Shown here: positions 21,401 through 33,698 of the stretch, piece by piece
How positions within the stretch are numbered: position 1 is the first letter of the stretch
Layout of the letters: each line of letters opens with the position of its first letter
Source: Oopsacas minuta
Taxonomy: Eukaryota; Porifera; Hexactinellida; Lyssacinosida; Leucopsacidae
Direction: 5' to 3'
Length of the DNA stretch: 64,000 nt
Assembly: GCA_024704765.1 (NCBI GenBank)
Contig: JAKMXF010000277.1
Location: forward strand, 310,001 to 374,000
Made by a program: the position numbers and the translations under genes
Notes under the pieces: generated by a model
Databases searched by the model: none
What the model was told of the DNA's origin: nothing
What the model saw: the letters and a program-made list of their open reading frames with translations, nothing else

Positions 21401-24400
21401 TATTTAACTCTGATTTTTAATGAATAGTATATGGGAGCTTTAAAAGAATTGAAATTTGATAATATATTAACAAAGTATCACATATAGGACTGTAGAACAT
21501 TACAAATTCATCCTTGATAATTATTGTTTGATACACAAGTAATTAGGATGATAATTGGATAATAGGATAGCAGCACTAGTATGTAACATAGACAGTCACT
21601 GATTCAACTATTCTTAATAGGGACGTACATAATAGTTCCTGGCATTTTGTTCCCATTAATCGGAGTTTCCAATGAACCAGAATTTCTTTTAATGATACTA
21701 TATATAGCAGCATTTCTCTAATTGATCAGTCGAGATCCCTCAAAGCAATTTACCCACTGTATTCTGCAGCCTTTCCCATCAAAGTACAAACTTTGATATT
21801 TGTGGATCGTTTGGTGCCTTCTGAGAAACAATATTGATAATAAAGAGAAAAATATTTGTCTCTAATCTGCTTAAACTTTGTCCCAATGTAACAATTATAC
21901 AAAATCTTATCCAATTACTTAACATATTAGAATTTACTCACATCGAAAGGAATTCGTCTTTATTCATTGAGCTACTCACTTTTCACTCAATAAGCAGAGT
22001 TTACCCCGTTAACTTTGATGGAAATGATTCCGTTCTTTGAGATTTGTCTCAATTAAGTGGAGTTGACTGTACATTATCAATTCATTGGACTGATGATTTA
22101 TTCATCCTTTATCCACGCGATCTTAACCCAATCGCGGTAATAAAGTGTATCTTTAACCTCCTTTATTAATGTAGGAAGTTAAAGCTACACTATAACTAAC
22201 GCTATTGAGTTATATTCTCATGAATTAAGGATGAATTTAGATATAGCCATCCAGTCAGTAAATCTATCCTTGTATACTTTGTTACTATAGTATCCAATTT
22301 CAATTCTTTTAAAAGCACCCATAGACTATTTATTTTAACCAGAATTAAGTTGGATAGATTTCTGAATTTAAATTAGGTAACAATTCCCGAAGAGATTCGT
22401 ATACTTGTGAACCCAAGTTAACACTGTCTAGTACAGTGGGACGGGAGGGCTGAATTCCCAGCTCCAACTGTCTTTTCAATATAAAAGATAGATTATTTAA
22501 CAATTGAGAGAAATATATAAATATTGGTTCTCAACGAGTTACTGAATAAGACCGAATTTTATCAAGACTGGAATAAGACCCACACTTACCAATCCGTTCT
22601 ACAAATTTCCCTGGATTTTCATTTCCAAATGAAAATACCAATTCTAGGACACGCTTACGTCGCTTCTAAATACTCTCATCCACTCACAGCCTGATACAGA
22701 TCCAACGATAGTTCAATCAAATACCACCCCAGTTATCCGAACGAGTGTGCTCAAGCCAAGCTCGGTCTTATTCATGTTTCCCTTCTTAACTAAACTCATT
22801 TAATAAATTTGAATTTAACCAAGAAATCGATTATGAATATGTTCTCATTTCATTCCACTGACAAAGATGAGTGTAGTGATACCTCAAACATATGGGCTAT
22901 AATTATTCAAGCCAGAATAACGTTCAGGAACGTTGTGTCGGGTTTATTTTCCATAACTTGGACGCATGTCCGATTACTGTATATAGCCAAAACTCCTATG
23001 GATAATAATCATAACAATATTAAGAGAACAGAACTTAATACAAATATTATGATAATAGGATTTTGCGATCATTTGTATGTACTAACCTAGAGTACGTATT
23101 ATCCGAGTATTCTTCCTATACATTAGATAGAACAAAAATGGATTATCCGGTTTTGGAGAAAGTACGGCGTATCATCTGGATACCCCATAAGCCCATAAGG
23201 CTTGGGGAGAACTACACATAGTGGAACCTCGTTAATGCGAACATCAACGGATGGCCAAAATCACTTCATCCGAATTTCGTATTAACCGCAGTAATGCCAA
23301 TTGAATAACAATTATAGCGAACTGATTTTGTGTATTAACGAGGTCCATTGTGTATGTTAAGGCGCTAGCTCTATCTTTATAACTACAGTCAGGAGCGCTT
23401 ACTATGAACATTCTCATATTATGAACCAAGCAAGTGGCCTCAATCAATTATTTCCATAGGATTAGTATTAATATGAAGTCTCTTTATTAGTAACAAGATA
23501 TTTGACCCATTGGGATTCACAATAAGAGACACTGACTGTATTCTATAAATCCTCACCCAAATATAAGTTGGTTAGTCCATCAGTATTCCACAGTTTGATA
23601 ACCTCATTAGAAGGCATCCATGATACAATACTTGAGAGATCTACAATAGGACCTGTCCAGTTCATCTGTTTGAAGAGATGTAAGAAAGAAGAAGCGATTA
23701 ATAGCCAGCAAATGCCTAAGAAATGTCGATCCTCGGTAGCAGTTGATTCTGAGAAAGATTTGTTCATTGAGGCGTTAGCTAGCGTTACTACATGGTCCCA
23801 AGAACTGAAGATGTACTCACTCACCTGAAGAATAGAAGAAGCAAATAAAAACAAATGTAGAGTACAACCTCCATAAACTGGGTGCCAGGGAGGATGAAAA
23901 ATGCAACTCCGGTTTCCTCCTTCTGCCAAATTCCCCGATTGTGGAGGTTCATTTGCATGGGACTAGAAATTCGTTATATATATCTTTCACTTCTTTTCTA
24001 GAAATTCCTACAAGGGCCTAAGTAGTTTTACTGTATACGGTAGTGTAGTCAAATGGTGTGCTGCGGGCCTGCGACACATCTTTCAGGGCAGTCCCAGGTT
24101 CTGACATAATTATCAGTAGTCAGGTTGGGGAAAATATTTTTCAGAGTATTACTCTCATATAATCCTGTATTTAACGAGATGATCACTGGAGTTAATCATT
24201 TTTCACCAGGGATGGAAGTCGGTTATAGAAACTGTTTTTATAAGAGGCAGGGGGCGTCGCGACAGGAGGCATAGAGGACAATGTTCCCCTGGCAAACCCT
24301 TACGTCGGGACATGCCACTGGCGAATCCAGAGAGGGAATACATCTCCTACTAGGATAACCACCCTCTAATCAAGAAAACTATATCGAATTGTTAATTGCA

Positions 24401-24848
24401 TGAAAAGAACATGCTCTGACATGAGAATTGGGACAATGAAAATACAGTAAAATCCCATTATATCAAACATAATTTCATCTCTTATATCGAAGTGATTATC
24501 GCGGTACCTTGAGCTTCGAGAAAACGGGGGTTGACTGTTTGTAAATATATACGTATCTGAACCTACCTTTTTACTGATACCAAGCAGTCGCTGAGTGAGT
24601 AAATGATCCAGAACAGTCACAAACTTTCCTTCCACATAAATATCTAGCAGTTCACCAGCACAGCCTACCCATTGACTACCATCTACCTCACTGAGCATGT
24701 TTACAGGCTTGCTGACACGACTAGCTTGAGGTAGCAGTGCTTGTGCTGGAGGAGGCAATCTCTGTAGAGCTAGTATCTCAAGTTGTATATGATGGAAGTC
24801 TGGTGCTAGAGACATGCTAGTGCAGATTGTTGGAAGGGAGATAGTCAT
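15479..24848 (-). CDS. TTC27: TTC27 (tetratricopeptide repeat protein 27), 5 exons
   Basis: Conserved TPR protein (yeast relative Emw1); its molecular role is poorly defined. Exons (5' to 3'): 24848-24567, 23824-23557, 20396-19861, 17804-17333, 16590-15479. Phases close perfectly (0, 1, 0, 1), giving 889 residues against 843 in human. Family landmarks: NWTGPIVDL in exon 2; DGQTAYKLTSSPLL across exons 2/3; GELGKRTKFQ in exon 3; LPFPPRWKVKARL and LEMWEELVQC in exon 4; the TPR array (about 565-700) with YYEKAWTLS, LDPDNAHAWSNLA and ATYHRLLDVKP, then LFGRVTSMVTND, in exon 5. Introns are 742, 3160, 2056 and 742 bp. Intron 3 contains a gene on the other strand; introns 2 and 4 share a repeat. Confidence 0.95.
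16856..17137 (+). repeat. Dispersed repeat, TTC27 intron 4 copy
   Basis: About 280 bp beginning gaaaagacggttggagctggg. It is nearly identical to 21271-21549 in intron 2 of the same gene, and a diverged inverted copy lies at about 22225-22494. No ORF or clear termini are visible, so the class is unknown. Confidence 0.8.
18503..19330 (+). CDS. NHL/beta-propeller-like protein nested in TTC27 intron 3, putatively myristoylated
   Basis: Single-exon protein of 275 residues on the strand opposite its host gene. Repeating units of about 40 residues (…SIAVEDTTCHLYVTNG, …NLAISQEDEVYMVDTG, …DVKLTSSDLYVLSENG, …NFCIDIHGNLLVSD, …GISFVNEHSLVIACS) fit NHL-type propeller blades, which usually bind protein or RNA. 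The protein starts MGNKYSS: Gly2 with Ser6 fits an N-myristoylation signal, so membrane attachment is likely. No RING, B-box or filamin domain precedes the blades, unlike TRIM-NHL proteins. About five or six blades are visible. The blade assignment is by pattern only. Confidence 0.6.
   Translation: MGNKYSSKHSRPLNPSLRYDSYKRTIRVEPIGINFTPRSIAVEDTTCHLYVTNGTAISVFTPDCVHITTFHCPYMVNMFAIALYANGIYAMDYTSLLLMREDMNVCNIYRKEEIDISNLAISQEDEVYMVDTGSSRVIVLCCNSLEYTREISCKSMIRPVDVKLTSSDLYVLSENGDPRMHVFSHRGTLRYSLDTRVKTIHKTIFGTYNFCIDIHGNLLVSDFFMRAVVVYNKHGEYLHTLGNKFFDGHVLGISFVNEHSLVIACSNTLIVFSDH
20600..21250 (+). repeat. Pair of diverged direct repeats, TTC27 intron 2
   Basis: 20630-20790 and 21055-21245 share blocks such as ataattgtatccagt.tgactta and ataatttctaatcg.ccatct..caacaca. 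This is an old duplication of an AT-rich repeat with no coding content. Confidence 0.5.
21271..21549 (+). repeat. Dispersed repeat, TTC27 intron 2 copy
   Basis: Nearly identical to 16856-17137, with a few single-base differences and indels, and in the same orientation. Confidence 0.8.
22225..22494 (-). repeat. Inverted, diverged copy of the intron repeat
   Basis: Contains the reverse complement of the gacagttggagctgggaattcagccctcccgtcccactgtactagac block and of the ttaaaagaattgaaattgg block. With 21271-21549 it forms an inverted pair separated by about 700 bp in the TTC27 pre-mRNA. Confidence 0.65.
23219..23352. mobile_element. TA-type MITE, TTC27 intron 2
   Basis: Left tagtggaacctcgttaatgcg; right end reverse-complemented acaatggacctcgttaatac. 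About 134 bp without an ORF. It is the same terminal family as 15182-15329. Confidence 0.55.
24040..24115 (+). repeat. Possible tRNA-derived SINE remnant
   Basis: TAGTCAAATGGT resembles an RNA polymerase III A box and aggttctgaca, about 50 nt later, resembles a decayed B box. No cloverleaf closes convincingly, so this is not called a tRNA gene. It lies in TTC27 intron 1. Confidence 0.2.
24445..24537. mobile_element. Short TA-type MITE, TTC27 intron 1
   Basis: Left TA|CAGTAAAATCCCATTATATC; right end reverse-complemented CAGTCAACCCCCGTTTTCTC. About 93 bp, ending 29 bp from the intron 1 donor. Confidence 0.5.
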
Positions 24849-26544
24849 TCGAGTTTAAATAAAAATACTAATAGTAACGTATTACATCCAATAGTGGTGG
24901 AGTGAATGACATATTCGCCAACCCTCGGGTTTTCTAAGTCTGGATTATTCCGGGATTTCCAAGAGATCGGCCATTCTCATAGGAGACTGTCCGGTACTCT
25001 GTTTGGTAAATAAATTCTCTAATTAAAAGCTTTCAAAAATACTGTGCGAGCGTACGAGCAAAAATGCAAAATTACAACCTGTGGCGGTGTAAGCACGATT
25101 TGGGGATCCCGTCCCTAAATCGGGGACTCTTGGATCCCGAAAACGCTAGCGATATAGAAATCAATCGAGTGATATATATAGGGCCACTACTCGAAGGTAA
25201 GCCTCCCTACCGTCCAGACGTTGGTCTGTGTCTTTGCAAGCGATATCTAGTTGATAAGAAGGATGTAAATCGAATTAGCTTAGAATAAAATGTAAATTGT
25301 AGTAATTAGTATTGATGAATTGTATTAACTATTCTTACTACTGTAGTTGAGGATTTTTGCCTTGGATTCATGTCAATATGTATATATCGGTCAAAACACA
25401 CAGACAGACACCTGAAGGGTGGTGAGAACACTGGGCAACATCCAAGAGCAATATTAACACCAATACAAGGTCAAATTTTGAAAACAGAACCGAGGATCCC
25501 CATAATACCATCTTCCGGGTATCTAGAGCGATTTAGGGCCTTCTCGTCCACAATGTGCAAGCGATTTATGAACGGGATCCCTAAATCGCTGGATACCCAC
25601 ATCGCGGTTACCCTGGCATACATGTCAATTTATTACACATGTATTTTTCTGTGTTACCTCCAAAGCCAAATTTAGGAGAACTGTTACGAAAAAATACTCA
25701 GGCCTGACGAGTTTTGGCAGCCAAAAATGGTCTGGTATAGATTCTTTTAGAACTAGAGGTAATTCATAAAATAAGTTTCACAACTCCTTTCAGCCTAATT
25801 TATTAAATTGTGTCCAAATAACGCTAAAAGCTAGTTACCAGACAGCAGTAAGGAAATCGGGTTGTCAACGTATGTCATAATACAAAACATGGCAGTAGCC
25901 TTTGTGTTCAGCCACCTAAGGTTTTGAAAATTTGGGAGAACATTAGCCTCAACAAATGCCCCAAAAAGCGGGACATACCAGTGTTATTGCCAAAATGGAC
26001 ACAAATAGTACAATGAAACTCATTCCGAGGAAAGCATAGAAATGAATTGATGAGCGAGAGTTGCATTCAGGGTTTCACCCAGGAGCTCTACGCACGCCTA
26101 CAGGCGCGTATTCACAAAAAATTTGTATAGTTCTGAGGAAGAAAATTTTGAGAGTTCAGGGCATGTCACGCGCCTAAACTAGGCGCGCTGTATACGCCTA
26201 ATTTTGGCGAATAATGTAATAATGGTAACAATCATAATGGTCAATTGAATTGCATTATTGTTTATAAGATTAATCAGTTGAATTCATTAATATTGTAAAA
26301 TAATTCGAAAGGTAAACTGTTTATAATTAAAGGGAGGAAGCTTGATAAATGATATATAGGTCGAGTCCTACTGGTTTGACACCTTTGGAATATAGTATTA
26401 ACAGTATAATATGTAATGGATGTATGGTTTACACAATATTTAAGTTTGATGCTTCGAAAATTTAATAGTCTAGGCGAGTAAGTGAATCGAGAACTCATTT
26501 AGGCGCGCTACATATCAAAGCTGGAAGAAACCCTGGTTGCATTA
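24849..26544. other. Intergenic, repeat-rich
   Basis: No convincing gene. A hairpin at 25527-25592 has arms agcgatttaggg and ccctaaatcgct; a related cgatttggggatcccg...ccctaaatcg lies at 25096-25120. Around 26085-26210 and 26490 there are several short gcgcc-type inverted motifs (cctacaggcgcg, cgcgcctaaactaggcgcgc). Confidence 0.45.
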
Positions 26545-26811
26545 ATGCCTTGGAGAGTAATTATCATTGTAAAGGCGGTTCAACCTTTCATTCTATATCT
26601 TTCTTGTCCAAAAGTGAATCCACAAGGAAACATCCAAAAAAATCAAACTACGGTTAGGCCATCAGATCAAGTATACCACCCATATATGCCAATACAAACC
26701 GAATCTCAATGTATAATTCCTAGAGCCCTTCTCATGGGTATTTCTTTAGTTGCCAATGTTATCCTAATATTAGTGGTTATCGTTATATTCATTTGCTTTG
26801 TTAGGATTTAG
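26545..26811 (+). CDS. Hypothetical short membrane ORF
   Basis: 88 codons from ATG 26545, ending with a strong hydrophobic helix (ALLMGISLVANVILILVVIV) after a Pro/Gln-rich stretch. An ORF at 26824 is in the same frame, separated by TAG and TAA codons, so a small intron or a decayed single gene is possible. No family recognised. Confidence 0.3.
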   Translation: MPWRVIIIVKAVQPFILYLSCPKVNPQGNIQKNQTTVRPSDQVYHPYMPIQTESQCIIPRALLMGISLVANVILILVVIVIFICFVRI

Positions 26812-26823
26812 TAAGGCTAACAA

Positions 26824-27024
26824 ATGCAAAAACTACTAAATGCCGGACAAACACAAGGACCCCATTTCTACAGAAATGACAATAATGAATCATTTGACAA
26901 TTTCCTGGATGAATTGCCATATCCAAATGAAGTCAAAGAAACATCTACTTCGGAATTTGAAGCTATGGCAAATTATATTCCTAACCTTCTGACTGTGGAT
27001 AATCCAGGAATTGTGAATGACTAA
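26824..27024 (+). CDS. Hypothetical short ORF, possible continuation of the membrane ORF
   Basis: 66 codons, polar and acidic (NNESFDNFLDELPYPNEVKE). It could be the cytoplasmic tail of the preceding ORF if the stops between them are intronic. No homology recognised. Confidence 0.22.
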   Translation: MQKLLNAGQTQGPHFYRNDNNESFDNFLDELPYPNEVKETSTSEFEAMANYIPNLLTVDNPGIVND

Positions 27025-27239
27025 ACTGTGAGATGCCAGATACACTGATCTGCAAGTTTGCTTTAAACTTAACTTAGATTTCTATCTCAGGGATTAAACC
27101 TATAGGTAACCCTCATTTAGTGTATAATAATGCCTCCCAAAAGTGTATACTGATACTTACTTACTCTAAGCCCTGTGGCATTATTGTGCCAGAGATCTTT
27201 TATGTATACTAGAATTAGTTGAATTATTGTGCTCTAGTT

Positions 27240-27580
27240 AGTGGTCCTCAACCTGTATTCACCCACGGGCCCCTTTGTGAAATTTAATGAGATCCACGGA
27301 GCTCTGCCATTAAGCGCATTAACAATAATGCAAAAGGAATTTGGAGCTACTAATTTCTTATTGCTTTACGTCTCAAAATATACTTCCATCGAAATTTACT
27401 GCAAATTTGAACTTTGTGATAACATTTGGATGTCAGTAAATTATGATTTTAAATACAAATCATAGATTGAATTACAAATTATTCAAGGAATTTCGAATAC
27501 AAGGAATTACATTCTAGAGACAGACAACTGATTCTAATACTAATAGAAAGAGCACACACAAGAAATAGTAATTCACATCA
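27240..27580. other. Intergenic with hAT-like fragment
   Basis: tagtggtcctcaacctgtattcacccacgggcccc (27240-27275) resembles a hAT-type MITE terminus. No matching right end was found before the lipoxygenase stop at 27581. Confidence 0.35.
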
Positions 27581-30500
27581 TTAGATGGTAATGCTGTTAG
27601 GACAACGCTGTGGCATGATATATTTGTACGGTATTTCTAGTTTCTTGTTCCTCTCAATTATATCAGCATTGATAACAGCTAGAGCTTCTTGGTAATCTGT
27701 TACACAAGCTCTCTCTTTGTCCCCTGTAAACCACATCGTTGGATAACCTCCGAGATATATCTTTACACAAGAAAATAAGTAAACGAATATTATAAATATG
27801 AGAATAGATAAATTCATAAAATTTACAAAACGCCAGAACAGAAATAAAAGCGAAAATTATACATACAAACCTCTAGTGATCGACAGTACAATAAGGAGCA
27901 GCCTACTTTGTATTGTATTCATTAGGCACTGGTCTACACAAATATAGACATGCCTCAATTTGAATGAAAAACTTGAAAGTATTTACCGGGTGGGAGACTT
28001 GAAAATTCACATTTTGGACATTTCAAAACTAAATTTTAGCTACATACAACAATAGTTTTCTTGTATCCATGTTCATATAAACTACATTTTACTACAGAAT
28101 GATTATCATTATTTACCTCATCAATACTGTGATATGAAAGTGTATTCACAGTTATTGCAGCCAATGCTACAGTAGTCATTGTCGGTAGAGCTCTCAAAAT
28201 GTCATCTTTCGTGAATGATCCCTTCTGTGTAGGAAGTGGTATTCTGATAGTCGATGGAGAATTTGGTACGAATCCATACATCTGCAACTGACCGAAGTTG
28301 ACAGCAGAATGTTGTACTGAACCAGTGAACATCATGAGTGTACAATATTCTACCAATTCATTTTTTGTCAGAATTTGTTGAGGGAACCCACGACCCTGTA
28401 TTCCACCATGGAATGCTGGAAATGCATAATTATGTATCTCATTAGTCCAATCTCTAAGCTCGCTATCATTCTCAACTTCTGTATCATCTGTGTAGAACAA
28501 GTCTAGTATAGATCTAACAAAACATTCCATTGCATCCCAGATTCTAACTCCATCATCTCTGTAGTAATAGTTTGGTAGTTTATCAGAGTTATCAACACGT
28601 CTCTCTCTCAAATTACGCTTAATGTTACTCCAGTGTACATTATATTTCTCGTTAGTTCGAACAATCAGCTCGTTTTTCCCAGATCTGTCATCTTCACCAC
28701 CAATTGAGAACAATTTGTCCATTATTCCACCAGGATTGGCGAGCGTTTTCCTAGCCACAACATTTACAGAGATTGTGTAACGGAATGCAGGTCTGAGTAG
28801 TTTATACACAGGATGACAATCTGGTAGAGTCCTCATTGTAGCAACTCCATATGCTTCCATCGCAGTATGACACATTACGAAGTGAGTTGCGACTTGCTGA
28901 TGCTATAAAAGTTAAGATTAATATACAATTGATGTCCAATAATATTCCACCAAACAACCGATCCTAGAAACAGATCCTTATTGTATCCCATTTTTTGGAA
29001 GCATACTCAATTGAGATGCTCCCTTCCAAAGTTCTCAGTGGCGTTACCTGAGGGATCGCGGAATATGGATAATACACGTATGTATTACTAATTTACAAAC
29101 AAATTGTATTGAGATTCAAATTTTTGTATACTTTATAATTCATATCATTTCATAGGTTTTCAGATATCAATTGAATGGACGAAATCACTCAACACTGCTC
29201 AGTGTCACATTCCATTAAAATTTCCAGATTGTCGACTACTAATCTCGCCCTAATGTAGCCATACATGATTAAACAGCATTATTCAGTAATACACAACTAG
29301 AATCGATAAATCACCTGAGCGCTTGCACTAGCAAAATACATCTTCGCCATTAACCAGTCTAACCAATTTTCTGATGGTAAGAAAATAGGGTTATCATCAC
29401 CAGGTATTCTCTTCAGTTGTATTGCAATAGGAATAGTGAGGTTAGCAGGCGTTACATAGAGGAGACAGATAGGAGCAGCACAGTGAGTTCCTTCCTTACA
29501 CTGTAATCCATCCATTATCTCACCCAAGTCACAAAAGTATATGTTGTGATCCTAGAACAAATTGTACAAAATACATATGTAAAACACTAGAAGTGTACAC
29601 TGTGATATTTGTGAACCTGGCTCGATTAAGCTCAAGTCATGAAAAATAGTTCACACACACACGAGAGAAAATATGACACAATTATCATCTTTTGGTAGAT
29701 CGTAAATTCACATAATTCATTGCTCAGCAAAAATACTAGTCATTATGATAAGCGCGTTTTTACCTTCATCTCCTCTTCCAAAGTCAGTCCTCTACACAAA
29801 CTATTACAAACCATCTCATTTTTCACTGGGAAGTTGTCTGGTAATTCAGTACACAAAGTAACTAATACACAATTAACTCCATTCAACAATTGCCTTCCAA
29901 ACTCGATGTCACTTATCCAACGGTTTGCCTCACAAGCGTAGAGTATTGTATCATCTAAGTCAGGATTTCCATGTTGATGAATTCTTACATCCATCATGGA
30001 ATTTGCAATTTTTTCAGCCCTGTGTAGGCTTCTCAATGGTTGGTCATTCCAAATAGTTGTGCCAAAAAGATCTGGAGAAAAAACAACATAACTATTGTTA
30101 AGTATTCTTCATCCAGAAGTTGAAAATCAACTTAGCGCGGTATATATGGGGATTAGTATTCATGTACGAGCATACATACAGGTTATCTTCGGCAATTATG
30201 AGAGCACTTTCCTGAGAATTATTCACATGTTGTCACTCAAAATTAACGATATATTTACTGACCTCCAGCAAAGTGATCCTAATATTTATGTGTAGTAAGT
30301 CTTCATAATGAAAGTGATTAGGTTGTATGAACTGAACATACATAGTTACCTGAAAGTTTTATCTTTACGATATTAGTTACGTCACTTCTTAGACCGAATA
30401 CCATTCCCATAAATTTATTTGATTTACTATCTTGAATTTTTGCTTTTTCAAATTCCTCATCCTTTGGAACATAGAAATTTTCATCAATTGCAGAGGGCAG

Positions 30501-32497
30501 ACCAATATCTGGAAATGTTTGCCAGATATACACTTTCTTTCTATCTTCTATTTGTGTTATTCTCTGCTTCATTAGGTTTGGGTAATGTTCAATCTGATTG
30601 ATAGTACCTAGAATTGAGGGCAGTGTATATATGTACCATTTATCCAATTACAGTGGTCAAAAGTGGTCGTCCTATACAGATGGCCGCTATAGAGAAGTTG
30701 GCCTTTTACCTAGCTATACTCACTGGCTATAATTGACTCTTTGTATGTGATCGTAACATCGCTCCGTATTGAATACAGATTTGTGAATTCACCAAGTGTA
30801 ATATAATTCTTTAAATCTTATTCAATTGGAAAATTTGAATGCTCACCGTGTCATTGTACAATGCATGCATGTGGAAAAGTTGAAATATTACAAATTATTG
30901 AGCTTAAAAAGGAAGACTTTGAACTGTTGATATGGAGGAATTGAATTCGTAAGAAATGTTTGAAAACTATATATTATTCAAACTCGAGGAATTCATCGAG
31001 TGCTACGTTGAAATTTCCTATTTGACTTGCGCTATCATTTTCAGTAACAGTTTGCGAATATTGGATCAACTTGAAACAAAATTCACCTGTTTTGAATTCC
31101 TCATTCACTATTTTACATTATATGAGATTATCAGCCTAATCATAACCAACCACACCGTTATACAGAGGCCACTTCTGTATAACGCTTAAGCAGGTTTGGC
31201 TGTATTTCTGCTTGTAATTTCGTACATTACTTAACGCTACAAGGGAAGCGGGTGGTATGCGAAGTGTGACATCCCCAATCTTTTTGTATTCCAAAGTGAA
31301 AAAGCGTGACACAGGGAGGGGAGGTTCAAAGATTAGGGAATTTTGCGTTAAGTAACGTTTGAAGGGCTTCATATATCAGTGTTTCGATATACAAACTAAT
31401 GCTTTCATTTGGTTAAACAGGAATAATACGTAGTAGGATAGTAGTCCAATAACTTGACCAATTGTTGGCACTATTCCCTACACCTAAAGGAGCATTTCTG
31501 ACAGAAAATACCTTAATACATTATATCTTATCACAATTACTCACTACTATCAGCTGGATTACTGAAATGATCTCCTTCTCCTATCCAATGATAGAATGAG
31601 AATGTCAGTTCTGACATTGTTTGGAAATTAATCACATTAGTGAAATCAAGATACCAATTAGCTATAAGATTCATAGCTTTAGGACCTTCATTTCTGATTG
31701 AGACCACTTGAACTTCTCCGAGATCACCCTTACATTCAATTAAATACTCATCAAAGGTACCTCTACGATTCCAAGGTCGTTTTATATGGAATGCTAGATC
31801 TATCGTTTTGGTTGTTGTGTTCTCTCCAATTAATTGAATTGAGTAATGGCTATTTGATCCAGCTGTAGCTTTGCTTCCGGTTACAACACGTATTCCATAA
31901 TATGAGCGTCCTGGCTTAGATTTCTCTATAAGATACAATGGAATATTTAGGCGTACAAAATAACCAGATCGAGAATAGGAGCGCGTTTTTGAAAAGTTTG
32001 TATAATATTCTGCTGTTATTAACGGCCATACACGTATAAAACAGTTCCTTGTACAATGATTTGCGATAAATATCAACAAAATTCAGCACCCATTTTATCA
32101 AAAGGAAGTTACAATGTTTTATAATCTTAACCTATAACAAAAGCTGACTTTGCTGCACTGAATTTCAAATTGGTTTCTGGTAAACTTTAGTTACAAAATG
32201 GATAATAAACGTAAGGGATAACATTGGTAAAACCTGTGATCAGCAATCACCTGCTATTTAAGACCATTTTTTCGGACTCCAGGTGGTCCAAGATAATACA
32301 ATATAATATTCGAAATAATATTTATTAACAAACAAACCTGGTGGTTGAAGTGAGAATGGTGGCAGTATGATGTGATCCACATTAGTTGCTATATCTTTCC
32401 TCTCCTCGTATTTATGAGCACCCCTATGGCAAAGCACTTTATGCTTCATTACTTTCAGCTTTAGTTCTTGTGCCATTAAACTTTCTTTATCACTCAT
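27581..32497 (-). CDS. PLAT-domain lipoxygenase, 7 exons
   Basis: Non-haem iron dioxygenase making fatty-acid hydroperoxides from polyunsaturated fatty acids. Exons (5' to 3'): 32497-32338, 31925-31545, 30607-30350, 30071-29764, 29551-29315, 28902-28117, 27760-27581; phases close to one frame of 769 residues. A PLAT/LH2 domain (about 58-175: GIRVVTGSKATAGSNSHY) follows a 53-residue N-terminal extension. Iron ligands: His455 and His460 (ATHFVMCH), His646 and Asn650 (QHSAVNFGQ), and the C-terminal Ile769 (PNSITI). NGVNCVLVTLC and RGLTLEEEMK lie in exon 4. By alignment from memory the Coffa position falls on Ser514 (DKLFSIGG) rather than the usual Ala or Gly. All ligands are present, so it is probably active. 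The ALOX class is not determined. Confidence 0.93.
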
Positions 32498-32566
32498 ACT
32501 TATAAGTTATACCTTTATATCTATTGATACTGTGGAATCTTGTTAGTACAAACACCAACGGGCGGT

Positions 32567-32650
32567 CAAAATTTGCTCTTTAGTTCGTATTAACCGGATT
32601 TATATAAACAAAATTTGCTCTTTAGTTCGTATTAACCGGATTTATATAAA
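32567..32650 (+). repeat. 42-bp tandem duplication
   Basis: Two perfect copies of a 42-bp unit (caaaatttgctctttagttc...tatataaa) inside a MITE-like sequence that starts near 32530 (ctgtggaatcttgttagtac) upstream of the lipoxygenase ATG. Confidence 0.9.
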
Positions 32651-33084
32651 CAAAGTTCCCCTGTAGTAGAGAATATTGTCATGCAAGTACGATGGAATAT
32701 GCTGGGCTTACTGATAGTTTGGCACTCATATGTCAATTACCTCAGGGCTTCCAAAACTAATTTAGGGATTTAATAAACACAGTTAGAAGTAATTATTATC
32801 AGTTATATCACTGTTAGACGAGACGTGAATATATTTGCTATTGGCTTCCAAATATTGAAGAAGAGTAACCTTGACATTTGTAGAAGAGAATTAAATTCTA
32901 TTTTTGATATAATTCTTATTACTTCAAGATACAGTCATCACATACATACATTGACATCCGTTCTCATATCTCGAACACTAGTTATCTAAAATAACAAATA
33001 GTTTTGATCCCTCCCTCCTTTAACTATTTAGCTTTATAGAAATTAGAAACACATCTCGCATGTTAACCACGAGACCATCAAGAA

Positions 33085-33135
33085 GGTTTACAGAAATCTT
33101 CATTATGAAAATGTTCATTAGATTTTCTGCAAACC
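33085..33135. repeat. Hairpin next to the nested transposons
   Basis: Arms ggtttacagaaatct (33085-33099) and agattttctgcaaacc (33120-33135) pair almost fully around a 20-nt loop. A second palindrome starts immediately after (gcgaagtactaatcac) and has its other arm beyond the transposons at about 36554-36575. Confidence 0.7.
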
Positions 33136-33698
33136 GCGAAGTACTAATCACGTACCTCTAGGGTTGTCAGATTTTCATAAGACCAAACCCGGACATAATT
33201 TTGGTTTCCAATATTAACCAGATTTGCTTCCTATTCGACAAAAAATTTTAAGGGATAGGATTAACACATCAAACATAGTGCGTAACTAAACTAGCTTACT
33301 CAGGGTGCAGAATAAGTGGGGAGATGGCAAAGCGAGGGAGAGTTGGAATAAACGGGACTGCATATTCGATATCCTCGAGTAGACAGTAGTATACAAGATT
33401 TGAAATATTATATGGATCTGAGGCAGTTATTTGTATAAATCCAAGTAATACCAAATTCATGGGTGAAAAATAATTTACTAGACAGTAGAAACTGGAAAAT
33501 CATATTTCATTTCCATACAAGTATTTATAGATTACTATAGATCTGAGTTGTCAGACAAGGAATACTGAACCATGTGTCCTGTACGTACGAATAACTAGTA
33601 ACTAGGAACATAATTTTAACATAATGAGAAGTCAAAATCCTCCAAACCGGACAAATTGGTTCCATTCCCGGACTCCGGACAAATGGCTCCAAACCCGG

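Noticed and set aside
24040-24115. tRNA gene
   Set aside because: A-box-like sequence only; no cloverleaf with a proper acceptor stem or anticodon loop.
25064-25675. Two plus-strand ORFs of 74 and 101 codons
   Set aside because: They coincide with palindromic repeats, and their translations show no coding pattern.
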